A stretch of 64,000 bases of DNA from NCBI GenBank assembly GCA_041401985.1, contig JAWKTE010000012.1, positions 79,826 through 143,825 on the forward strand, written 5' to 3'. The position numbers and the translations under genes were made by a program. This DNA comes from JACKHA01 sp041401985 (GTDB taxonomy: Bacteria; Planctomycetota; Phycisphaerae; Phycisphaerales; UBA1924). The notes under the pieces are model-generated. The model was not told the DNA's origin, ran no database searches, and saw only the letters and a program-made list of their open reading frames with translations. How positions within the stretch are numbered: position 1 is the stretch's first letter; each line of letters starts with the position of its first letter. Positions 49,353 to 57,185 of the stretch are shown one piece after another.

Positions 49353-50657
49353 TCACCGCCCGCGCCGGCGGAGGTATTCATCCTCCGCCGCACGCCGCGC
49401 CCGCACGCCGGGGTCCTCGCGGGCCACCAGCGCCACCGCGGACTCGAACCCGTGGCTCGTCGAGTCGCCGAACCAGCGGATGACCCCGTCGCTGCTCACC
49501 ACCGCGGCCATCGTCCGCGGCCCCTGCCCGGACGACGAGAACTGGTTGCCCTCGGCCGCGTTCATGAGCGCGCCGCCCAGGTCGGCCAGCAGCGTGTGGG
49601 CCAGGCCCGCGCTGCGGTGGGTCTCGCGCAGCACCGCCCGCGCCTCGGGCCCGCCGACATTCTCCACCGGCTGCCCGAAGTTGTTCTGCTGGTTCATGTT
49701 CATCATCACGCCGACGACGCTGATGTCGCGGGCGTACCGCCGCTGGATCTCGTCCATCGGGCGGATCCGGGCCGTCGTCGCCGGCATGTTCCGGTCCCAG
49801 AAATACACCACGAACGCCCGACCCTTCGACGCCGGCGCCGACGGATAGAACCCGTCGGCCGGCATCTGCAGGCGTCGCGGGCCCGCCGGCTCACCGAACG
49901 CGGGCGTCGCGTTCGGATCGACCTGCACGCGCGGCCAGTGCGCCAGCGCATACGCCGCCTCCGACGGCTCGGGGAACGCCACGTCGGGGATGCTCAGGAG
50001 GTCCGCCTGCTGGTTGATCCGGGCCGTCCGGCGCGCCTCGATCTCCGCCCGACGCCGCGCATCGTCGATCCGCGACACCAGCGTCTCGGCCTCCTCGCGC
50101 GTCTCCTCGACCAGGTGCTCCACCGCCAGTTCGACCGACGACGTCTCGATGTCCGCGAACCGCAGCTGCCCCGAACGATCGATCAGATAGAAGTCCGGGT
50201 CCTGATCCACAAGCAGCGCCTCGCGGAACGCCCCCTCGGCGTCGATTGCGATCGGGAACGTCACGCCCCGGCGCTCCGCGGCCTCAACGCCGTCGTCGAA
50301 ACCCTCCGGATCGTGCACGCCGATCACGACCAGCCCGTCCTCGCCGTACGTCTCGTACAGACGCTGGGCCATCGCCAGCGGCCGCACCGAAGGCGGGTAC
50401 CAGCCCGCGAACGTCACCACCAGCACGACCTGGCCATCCAGCGTGTCGGGCGTGGGAGCCTCCTCGCCGATCCGCCAGTCGCTCAGCAGTTCCCACCACG
50501 CCGGATCGAACTGGGTCAGTTCCAGTCTGGTCAGGTCGACACGCCGCTCGCCCAGGCCCTCTCGGACGATCTGGTCGTCCAGTTCCATCTGGGCCATCGC
50601 GGGCGCGGCCAGCCCCACCATCGAAAGCAGCCCCAGCGTCGTGACCCGTCGCAGCAT
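49353..50657 (-). CDS. Exported thioredoxin-fold protein
   Basis: 434 residues. A signal peptide (MLRRVTTLGLLSMVGLAAPA-MA, cleavage about residue 22) is followed by a TlpA/peroxiredoxin-like domain (about 60-205: DGQVVLVVTFAGWYPPSVRP, GEDGLVVIGVHDPEGFDDGV, PIAIDAEGAFREALLVDQDP, DFYLIDRSGQLRF) lacking the CxxC, then a helical linker and a second thioredoxin-like domain (FVVYFWDRNMPATTARIRPM; FGDST late). With no redox Cys pair it is probably not a disulfide enzyme. ATG 50657 is chosen for the AAGGAG 7 nt upstream. First of the trmL-groES-aroA row. Confidence 0.75.
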   Translation of the reverse strand: MLRRVTTLGLLSMVGLAAPAMAQMELDDQIVREGLGERRVDLTRLELTQFDPAWWELLSDWRIGEEAPTPDTLDGQVVLVVTFAGWYPPSVRPLAMAQRLYETYGEDGLVVIGVHDPEGFDDGVEAAERRGVTFPIAIDAEGAFREALLVDQDPDFYLIDRSGQLRFADIETSSVELAVEHLVEETREEAETLVSRIDDARRRAEIEARRTARINQQADLLSIPDVAFPEPSEAAYALAHWPRVQVDPNATPAFGEPAGPRRLQMPADGFYPSAPASKGRAFVVYFWDRNMPATTARIRPMDEIQRRYARDISVVGVMMNMNQQNNFGQPVENVGGPEARAVLRETHRSAGLAHTLLADLGGALMNAAEGNQFSSSGQGPRTMAAVVSSDGVIRWFGDSTSHGFESAVALVAREDPGVRARRAAEDEYLRRRGR

Positions 50658-50860
50658 GGCGAAACTCCTTCGCATCCTCGTTGATCGGCAACCGTCGGTG
50701 CCCCGGCGACCCAGGACGCCGCGGCTCTCCCGCCCGCCCCGGTCGGCGCGCAACGCCACCCGAACACTGTACCCGCCAATCCGCCATTCGGTTCGCGTTG
50801 TGTGCGATGTTTCGCGGTTTGGACGGGGGTCGCGCCCGTCCGCCCTCGCACCCGTGGCGC

Positions 50861-51826
50861 TCAAGCGTCTCGCCCGTCCACGATCCGGTCCAGCGCGATC
50901 CCCAGCGCGACCACCACATTCAGCGAGTCCACCCCGCCCGCCATCGGGATCGCCGCCCGGACGCCACCCAGTCGATCAACCGCTACCAGCGTCCGGGCCT
51001 CCAGCCCCGCGCCCTCGGCCCCCACCAGCAGCGCGACCCGCTCGCCCCGCCCGACGCCCAGCGTCCGCACGCTCACGCCGCCGCCCGGCGACAGGGCGAC
51101 CAACCGGAAGCCCGCCGCCGCGACCCGGTCGAGCGTCGCCAGCCACCCCCCGCCGCCGGCGTCCCCCACTTGTGCCCACGCCACCCGCAACGCGTTGCCC
51201 ATCGACACCCGCAGCGCCTTTCGGTACAGCGGGTCGCAGCAACGCGGGCTGAGCAGCACGCCGCCGGCGTCGCCCGCAAGCCCCGCCACCGTCCGCATCA
51301 GCCCGCCGACGTTGTCGTGGTTGGCCAGGTCCTCGCCCAGCACCAGCACGCGCGACCGCTCGATGACCGCCTCGATGCTGCACCCCAGCCCGCCATCGCC
51401 CGCCCGCCGCCCGGCCGCCAGCAGCCCCCGATGCAGATCGAACCCGACAACCCCCGCCAGCACCTCGCGCGAAGCGACGAACACCGGCGTCTCCGGCGCT
51501 CGCTCCGCGATCAGCGCCTCGACTCTCCAAACCTGCTCACGCGTCCCCAGAACCGACTCAACCCCAACCCCACTCTCCAGCAGCGCCCCCACCACCAACA
51601 CCCCCTCGGCCATGAACAACCCGGCGCCTGCCTGCACCGCCCCTCGCCCCACCCCTCCTCCCTCCGACCCTCCCCCTCCGTCGCTCCGTCGGCTCCGTCG
51701 CTCCGTCGCTTCCGGGTTGTGCCCCGCCCGCAACCAAGCATCCTTCTGGTTCCGATACACATCCAGGCGCGGATCGTCGATCGACTCGATCGGGATGATG
51801 CGGACCTGCCCCCACGCGCTGAGCAT
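50861..51826 (-). CDS. TrmH-family RNA 2'-O-methyltransferase
   Basis: 321 residues. The three SPOUT motifs are intact: VLVLGEDLANHDNVGGLMRT, ALLVGAEGAGLEARTLVAVD and IPMAGGVDSLNVVVALGIAL. An L30e-like N-terminal part precedes them. The substrate may be rRNA or tRNA. At residues about 38-52 the protein carries ATERRSRRSDGGGGSEGG, encoded in frame by the tandem 8-bp repeat family found elsewhere between genes. ATG 51826 was used. It is divergent from the transglutaminase gene. Confidence 0.85.
   Translation of the reverse strand: MLSAWGQVRIIPIESIDDPRLDVYRNQKDAWLRAGHNPEATERRSRRSDGGGGSEGGGVGRGAVQAGAGLFMAEGVLVVGALLESGVGVESVLGTREQVWRVEALIAERAPETPVFVASREVLAGVVGFDLHRGLLAAGRRAGDGGLGCSIEAVIERSRVLVLGEDLANHDNVGGLMRTVAGLAGDAGGVLLSPRCCDPLYRKALRVSMGNALRVAWAQVGDAGGGGWLATLDRVAAAGFRLVALSPGGGVSVRTLGVGRGERVALLVGAEGAGLEARTLVAVDRLGGVRAAIPMAGGVDSLNVVVALGIALDRIVDGRDA
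51672..51713. repeat. In-frame tandem 8-bp repeat inside the TrmH-family gene
   Basis: CTCCGTCGCTCCGTCGGCTC followed by two more CCGTCGCT units. It is the same family as the intergenic copies but lies in a coding region with the frame kept. Confidence 0.8.
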
Positions 51827-51880
51827 ACGCCCCGCCCGCTCACTGCTCGCTCGCGAGGCCGAGCCGCGAGCCGCCACCTC

Positions 51881-51886
51881 TATGAT
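51881..51886 (+). promoter_or_regulatory. -10 box (TATGAT) of the transglutaminase gene
   Basis: TATGAT lies 38 nt before ATG 51925, which also has a CCGGAG ribosome-binding site. Confidence 0.5.
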
Positions 51887-51924
51887 CGAACACGCCCGCG
51901 CCCGTTCCCCCTCCGGAGCACGCC

Positions 51925-53417
51925 ATGCCCGCCCGCCCCCTCCGCCCGCTCCTGGCCCTGCTCGCGCTGCCTGGCTCTTCGCACGCCCCGCCGTCGCCGG
52001 CGAGGACTACGACCGCTGGTACATCGTCCTGCTCGCCGGCCAGCGGGCCGGCTGGTCACACGAGTGGCAGGCCACCGAGGGCGACCGCGTCACCACGGCC
52101 TCGGTCATGTCGCTCGAGATCCGGCGCGGCGACGCGGTCATCGAGTTCGAGATCGAGGGCGAGTTTGTCGAGACAACCCGCGGCCAGCCCATCTCCGCTC
52201 GCTCCTCCCAGGCCATCGGCAGCCAGCCCGTCGTCCGCGAGTTCCTGTGGACCGACGAAGGCGTCGAGGTCACCACCACCCAGGGCGGACGCTCGACCAC
52301 CACGACCGAGGACCACCCCGAGGGCCGCTGGCTCACGCCCGCCGCCGCGAGCGACTATGTGCTGGCCCGCATGAAAGCCGGGGCCGAGACCATCAGCGTC
52401 ACGAGCATCGACACCTCTTCGGGCCTGGAGATCGTCACCAGCGAGATGACCGGGTTCCGGCGCGAGGACGCCCAGGCGTGGGGTCGGGCAGTCCCCGCGA
52501 TCCGCTGCGAGGTCGAGACCACCGCCGCCCCCGGCGTCGTCACGACCATGTGGGCCGACGATCAGGGCAACGCCGTCCGCTCCGAGATCCCGCTCGGCGG
52601 GCTGACCATCGTCACCGTCATGGCCGACCGCGCCACCGCGATGTCCGGCGGCGAGGCCCCGGAGGTCATGGTCGACACGCTGGTCGCCCCCGACCGCCCG
52701 ATCCGCCGCCCGCGCGAGACCCGACGCGGCGTGTACGTCCTGTCCATGGGCGACGGCGCCGAACTGCCCGACATCGCCGAGACCTCCGTCCAGACCGTCG
52801 AAACGCTCGGGCACGACAGCGCCCGCGTGGTCGTGGACCTCGACGACGCCGCGTCGGTGGACGCGGGCGACATCGACCGCCGACGTCTGCTGGCCTCGTC
52901 GGCGATGATGGACACGTCCGACCGGGCGCTTGTGGAACTGACGCGCCGGTCGCTCCGCCGCGCCAGCGACGATCCGATGGAACGGGCCGAGGCCCTGCGC
53001 CGCGCCGTGTACCGCCACATCCGCGAGAAGACCCTCGGCGTCGGATTCGCGTCGGCCTCCGAGGTCTGCCAGAGCCGCGCCGGCGACTGCTCCGAGCACG
53101 CGGTGCTGCTGGCGGCGATGCTCCGCGTCGACGGCATCCCGTCGCGCGTCGTCAGCGGCCTGGTCTACGCCGACGCCTTCCTCGGACGCGATGCTATCTT
53201 CGGCTTCCACATGTGGACCCAGGCGCTCATCGAGGTCGAGGGCCAGCCCCGCTGGGTCGACCTCGACGCGACGCTCTCGGCCTCCACGCCCTTCGACGCC
53301 ACGCACATCGCCATCGTCACTGCCAACCTCGACAACGAGTCCGGCTCGGCCGAGATGATGACCATCGCCAGGCTCCTGGGCGTGCTCGAAATCGCCGTCG
53401 AAGAGGCAGAGCAATGA
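51925..53417 (+). CDS. Exported transglutaminase-like protein, frameshift in signal peptide
   Basis: About 497 residues after correction. ATG 51925 (CGGAG 6 nt upstream) starts a signal peptide (MPARPLRPLLALLALP) that after about 15 codons runs into the wrong frame; the rest of the signal and the mature protein (WLFARPAVA-GEDYDRWY...) is in another frame. One extra base near 51971 would join them as LLALLALAWLFARPAVA. So there is a one-base deletion, either real or a sequencing error. The mature part has a beta-rich domain (to about 340) and a transglutaminase core with Cys in SRAGDCSEHAVLLAAMLR, His in FGFHMWTQALIEVEG and Asp in WVDLDATLS. Overlaps nnrD by ATGA. Confidence 0.75.
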
Positions 53418-54427
53418 GCGATTCTGGTAGCTCAGGCTTGCAGCCTGAGCATCGGCCAAAGGCCGATACCAACGCCCCCGACGCCGCCCTGCCCGCCCAA
53501 CTCCCCGTCCGCTCCCCACAAGGCCACAAGGGCACCTTCGGCACCGTCCTGGTCGTCGGCGGCTGCAGCGCCGGCACGCGCCGCATGATCGGCGCCCCCG
53601 CCCTGGCCGCGATGGCCGCCCTCCGTGCCGGCGCGGGCCTGGCCAGGCTCCTCGTGCCCACGCCGATCCTCGACGCCGCCATCGCCATCGCCCCATCGGC
53701 AACAGGGCACGCACTGGCGGTCGACGCCGACGGTGCCATCATCCCGCATCTGGCCGCCGAGGCCTTCGACACCCACTCGTCGGACGCCAACTGCCTCGTC
53801 GTCGGCCCCGGCCTTGGCGACGGCCCGGGCCCCACCGCCCTGGCCCTCCGCGCCGTCCAGCACGCCGACGTTCCCGTCGTTGTCGATGCCGACGCGCTCA
53901 ACTGCCTCGCGGACCTGCCCGACCTGACCCCCGACGTCCGAGCGGCGGCCATCCTCACCCCCCACCCCGGCGAGTACCGCCGCCTCGCCGACGCGCTCCG
54001 CATCAAGCACGACCCGACCAACGAGACCTCGCGCACCGCCGCCGCCGAGGCCCTCGCCCAGCGCCTCGGCGTCATCGTCGCGCTCAAGGGTGCCCGCACC
54101 GTCGTCTCCGACGGCCAGCGCACCTGGACCTGCCGCCACCAGTGCCCCGCCTTGGCGACCGCCGGCACGGGCGACGTGCTGGCTGGGCTGATCGCCGGGC
54201 TCGTCGCCCAGTTCGTCCCGCCGCTGGCGTACCTCCGCCTGCCCCGCCGCCCCGCCGACCGTCCCCTCGACCCCTGGCAGGCCACGTGCCTGGCGGTCGA
54301 GGCCCACGCGCTGGCGGGCCAGCGCTGGGCCGATCGCTCGAAGGCCACCGGCGGCATGCTGGCGAGCGAACTGGCCGACCAACTGCCTCCGATCCTGGAG
54401 TCGCTCCGCAAGTCGCCCGGCCCGTAG
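53414..54427 (+). CDS. nnrD: ADP-dependent NAD(P)H-hydrate dehydratase
   Basis: 337 residues; repairs damaged NAD(P)H hydrates. Ribokinase-like fold: KGTFGTVLVVGGCSAGTRRM, AALAAMAALRAGAGLARLLV, CLVVGPGLGDG, ILTPHPGEYRRLAD, VALKGARTVVSDG and the catalytic ATAGTGDVLAGLIAGLVAQ. The N-terminal NnrE epimerase half found in fused proteins is absent. Residues about 5-19 (GSSGLQPEHRPKADT) are encoded by two short palindromes. Starts within the stop of the transglutaminase gene (ATGA). Confidence 0.92.
   Translation: MSDSGSSGLQPEHRPKADTNAPDAALPAQLPVRSPQGHKGTFGTVLVVGGCSAGTRRMIGAPALAAMAALRAGAGLARLLVPTPILDAAIAIAPSATGHALAVDADGAIIPHLAAEAFDTHSSDANCLVVGPGLGDGPGPTALALRAVQHADVPVVVDADALNCLADLPDLTPDVRAAAILTPHPGEYRRLADALRIKHDPTNETSRTAAAEALAQRLGVIVALKGARTVVSDGQRTWTCRHQCPALATAGTGDVLAGLIAGLVAQFVPPLAYLRLPRRPADRPLDPWQATCLAVEAHALAGQRWADRSKATGGMLASELADQLPPILESLRKSPGP
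53431..53468. repeat. Two palindromes inside the start of nnrD
   Basis: GCTCAGGCT-TGC-AGCCTGAGC (53431-53451) and ATCGGCC-AAA-GGCCGAT (53452-53468), adjacent and in frame, encoding GSSGLQPEHRPKADT. Confidence 0.85.
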
Positions 54428-54436
54428 CCTGGGCGG

Positions 54437-54442
54437 TACAGT
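54437..54442 (+). promoter_or_regulatory. -10 box (TACAGT), leaderless-type, for the UDG gene
   Basis: TACAGT ends 7 nt before ATG 54450. Confidence 0.45.
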
Positions 54443-54449
54443 GCCAGCC

Positions 54450-55283
54450 ATGCCCGCCACCGACCCGACTCTCGCCCGCCTGGCCCGCCAGCACGCGAAG
54501 ACCGCCCAACTCATGGGCGTCGACTTCGTCCCCGCCTACCGGGTCGCAGGCAGCACGCTGGACAGCGCGAGCACCGAAACCCACGCGTCCGACGCGTGCG
54601 CCCCCCCACAACCAACCCCATCCCGCCCGACACGCAACCCCTCTGAGGTCCAGCGCGCCCTCGATGCCCTCCGCGCCAAGTACGAGTCCGACGCCCCCCA
54701 CGCCCGCTTTGACACCACCTTCACCAACATCGTCTTCGGCGAGGGCGACCCCTGCGCCCGCCTGCTCTTCGTCGGCGAGGCCCCGGGCGAGGACGAGGAC
54801 AAGACCGGCCGCCCCTTCGTCGGGCGGGCCGGGCAACTGCTCACCAAGATGATCCAGGGCATGGGCCTCGCCCGCGAGCAGGTCTACATCTGCAACGTTC
54901 TGAAGACCCGCCCGCCGAACAACCGCACGCCCACGCCCGAGGAATCCCTGGCCTGCGCCCCGTACCTCTACGAGCAGATCGCCATCGTCAATCCGGAGGT
55001 GATTGTCACCTTGGGGCGCCCGGCCAGCCACCTCCTCCTCCAGACCGCCGAGGCCATGGGGCGCCTCCGCGGCTCATGGCACGAGTTCACTATCCCCCCC
55101 GCCCCAACCGGCTACACCTTCGCCGCCGACGTCGCCGGCCTGCGGTTCCCCGTCATGCCCACGTACCACCCGTCCTACATCCTCCGGTCCTACACGGAGG
55201 AGAACCGCAAGGCCGTCTGGTCGGATCTGAAGCAAGTGCTTGCCCGCCTTGGGCTTGGAGCGCCACGCCAGCCCGCCCGCTGA
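54450..55283 (+). CDS. Uracil-DNA glycosylase, family 4/SPO1-like
   Basis: 277 residues; removes uracil from DNA. The fold marks are LLFVGEAPGEDEDKTGRPFV (from about residue 107), GRAGQLLTKMIQGMGL, VYICNVLKTRPPNNRTPTPE, VIVTLGRPASHLLL and PVMPTYHPSYILR. Family 4 enzymes normally bind [4Fe-4S] through four Cys: two near the N-terminus, one in the N-V-x-K-C-R-P-P motif and one about 15 residues on. Here the N-terminal pair is absent and the third is Thr (KTRPP); only the last (LACAPYL) remains, so the cluster is probably missing. ATG 54450 was preferred to a GTG at 54441. Confidence 0.85.
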   Translation: MPATDPTLARLARQHAKTAQLMGVDFVPAYRVAGSTLDSASTETHASDACAPPQPTPSRPTRNPSEVQRALDALRAKYESDAPHARFDTTFTNIVFGEGDPCARLLFVGEAPGEDEDKTGRPFVGRAGQLLTKMIQGMGLAREQVYICNVLKTRPPNNRTPTPEESLACAPYLYEQIAIVNPEVIVTLGRPASHLLLQTAEAMGRLRGSWHEFTIPPAPTGYTFAADVAGLRFPVMPTYHPSYILRSYTEENRKAVWSDLKQVLARLGLGAPRQPAR

Positions 55284-55572
55284 ACCAACCGACAGCCCAC
55301 CCCGGGAAACTGGGCCGCAAGAAAAATTCCTGCGCGATGCCCGGAACCGCCCGCCGACCACCGGCGAATCGGGTGGCGTTCGAGGGACGCGATAGCGACC
55401 CCCGGACGGAAGACCGGACGGAAGAACGGTCCCGGGCCAACCCGTCACAAGGAAGGCCCGGCGACGAGGGGGAACTCCGACGAGCCAGGCGTGATCGGAC
55501 CTCGGCCCAGGCCGACCCGGATCACAGTCCCGGCCCGCCGGCGAACCCCCGCCCAATCCTGACCCCCACGAG
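55284..55572. other. Gap between UDG and obg, possibly structured RNA
   Basis: About 290 nt without a convincing protein gene, ending in a terminator. It contains an AT-rich patch (AAGAAAAATTCC) near 55320 and two CCGGACGGAAGA copies near 55415. An untranslated RNA or simply the 3' UTR of the UDG gene are both possible. Confidence 0.35.
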
Positions 55573-55608
55573 ACCCGGTGCTTGGCGCGTGCTGAGTGCC
55601 GGGTTTTT
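55573..55608 (+). terminator. Rho-independent terminator before obg
   Basis: ACCCGGTGCT (55573-55582) pairs with AGTGCCGGGT (55595-55604) with two G-U pairs, followed by a T-run. Confidence 0.7.
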
Positions 55609-55630
55609 CTTTGCCCGCATCCCGCCCACC

Positions 55631-55636
55631 TACCCT
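55631..55636 (+). promoter_or_regulatory. -10 box (TACCCT), leaderless-type, for obg
   Basis: TACCCT ends 5 nt before ATG 55642. Confidence 0.45.
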
Positions 55637-55641
55637 TGCCC

Positions 55642-56688
55642 ATGTTCGTTGATCGGGCGGTCATCGAGATCGGGGCGGGCGACGGCGGCAAGGGTGCCGT
55701 CTCCTTCCGCAGGGCCGCGGGCATCCCCAAGGGAGGGCCCGACGGCGGCGACGGGGGCGACGGCGGCGACGTGATCTTCGCCGTCGAGGAGGGCCTCAAC
55801 ACCCTGGTCGACTTCCGCGGCGTGTTCCACTGGAACGCCGAAGCGGGAGAGGCCGGCCGCGCCAAGCAGCAGTACGGGGCCCGCGGGGCCGACCGCGTCA
55901 TCCGCGTCCCCGCCGGAACGCTCGTGTACGACAACAAGACCGGCGCGCAGATGGCCGACCTCCGCCCCGGCGACCGCGTCGTGCTGGCTCGCGGCGGGCG
56001 CGGCGGGCGCGGCAACGAGTCCTTCAAGAGCCCGACCAACCAGACCCCCCGCACCGCCGAGCCGGGCGGCAAGGGCGAGCGGTTCGAGATCCGCCTCGAA
56101 CTCAAACTCATCGCCGACGCCGGTCTCGTCGGCCTGCCCAACGCGGGCAAGTCCACGCTGCTGGGCGCGATCTCGCGCACGAGCCCGAAGATCGGGGCGT
56201 ACCCGTTCACGACGCTCTCGCCGCAACTGGGCATCGCCGAACTCGACCCGGACCGGCGCGTCGTGTTCGCCGACATCCCGGGCCTGATCGAGGGCGCCTC
56301 GCACGGGGCCGGGCTGGGGCACGACTTCCTCCGCCACATCGAGCGGACGCGGATCATCGTCCACCTCATCAGCGTCCTGCCCGACGACGGCTCCGAGCCC
56401 GCGGCCAACTACCGCACCATCCGCGAGGAACTCCGCGGCTACTCCACCGAACTGGCCGAGAAGCCCGAGATCATCTGCCTGAACAAGATGGACCTCCTGC
56501 CCGACGAGGACGCCCGCACCGCGGCGGTCAAGGACTTCCGCGCGGCCCTGCGCCTCGGGCACGACGCCGAGGTCCTGGCCCTCTCGGGCGCGAGCGGCCT
56601 CGGCACCCGCGCGGTCATCGAACGCGTCTGGAAGGCGCTGCACCCGCGGGGCGAGGTGGAGAGCGGGTGGAAGGCTGGGGTGACGTAA
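55642..56688 (+). CDS. obg: GTPase Obg/CgtA
   Basis: 348 residues. Ribosome-associated GTPase needed for 50S assembly. Obg fold (1-160: FVDRAVIEIGAGDGGKGAVS, GGPDGGDGGDGGDVIF, GRGGRGNESFKSPTNQTPR), G domain (from about 160: P-loop GLPNAGKST near 166-174, switch II FADIPGLIEGASHGAGLGHD, specificity LNKMDLL, G5 LSGASGLGT). It lacks the C-terminal OCT domain of some Obg proteins. The start follows a TACCCT box after a terminator, so it appears to be an independent unit. Confidence 0.95.
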   Translation: MFVDRAVIEIGAGDGGKGAVSFRRAAGIPKGGPDGGDGGDGGDVIFAVEEGLNTLVDFRGVFHWNAEAGEAGRAKQQYGARGADRVIRVPAGTLVYDNKTGAQMADLRPGDRVVLARGGRGGRGNESFKSPTNQTPRTAEPGGKGERFEIRLELKLIADAGLVGLPNAGKSTLLGAISRTSPKIGAYPFTTLSPQLGIAELDPDRRVVFADIPGLIEGASHGAGLGHDFLRHIERTRIIVHLISVLPDDGSEPAANYRTIREELRGYSTELAEKPEIICLNKMDLLPDEDARTAAVKDFRAALRLGHDAEVLALSGASGLGTRAVIERVWKALHPRGEVESGWKAGVT

Positions 56689-56708
56689 GCCACCCTCGAA
56701 TGCACCCA

Positions 56709-56812
56709 CTGTGCCACCGAGACACGCCCGCTTTGGGGCGTTTCTCGGTGCGAACAACCCCTGTGCCACCGAGACACGCCCGCTCTGGGGCGTTTCTCGG
56801 TGCGAACAACCC
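56709..56812. repeat. Tandem 52-bp repeat with hairpins (2 units)
   Basis: Two 52-bp units (56709-56760 and 56761-56812) differing at about one base. Each holds a hairpin, ACCGAGACACGCCC ... GGGCGTTTCTCGGT, that may end obg transcription. Confidence 0.85.
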
Positions 56813-57152
56813 AAACGCTACGAACGCCTTTGTGCGCAATCTGCTTCGCTATGAGCGCGTTTGTGCGCCAATTCGTGCCCATACCGCACCACCACCTCGA
56901 ACCCACCCCCACCCATGCAATCCTCATCGCATGGCCGCTGCATCCACGACCGCTGCCCAACCCGACGCTGCGACCGCGAGCACACCGCCGTTCCTCGCAT
57001 GGCATGCGCACGATGCCTCCGCCCGGAGGGCGCACGACGGTTGCCAGGAGGTTCACCCCCTGATAATCGCATCAAAGCACCTCGACCCCGGAGGGGTCGG
57101 CGAAGCCCCAGAGCCCGCTTCGAATCCCCTTCTCCCACCCCCACCCCCCAAG
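56813..57152. other. Intergenic region upstream of the beta-helix gene
   Basis: About 340 nt with no recognised gene; less GC-rich in places. The words TTTGTGCGC and GCTACGAACGC recur. The right end leads to the promoter of the next gene. Confidence 0.4.
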
Positions 57153-57158
57153 TACACT
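57153..57158 (+). promoter_or_regulatory. Possible -10 box of the beta-helix gene
   Basis: TACACT about 28 nt before ATG 57186, with GGAGG between them. Confidence 0.45.
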
Positions 57159-57185
57159 CGCCCGGGGAACTCGGAGGGCCGTCCA

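Noticed and set aside
55284..55641. tmRNA, RNase P or SRP RNA gene
   Set aside because: None of the conserved core sequences of these RNAs was found.
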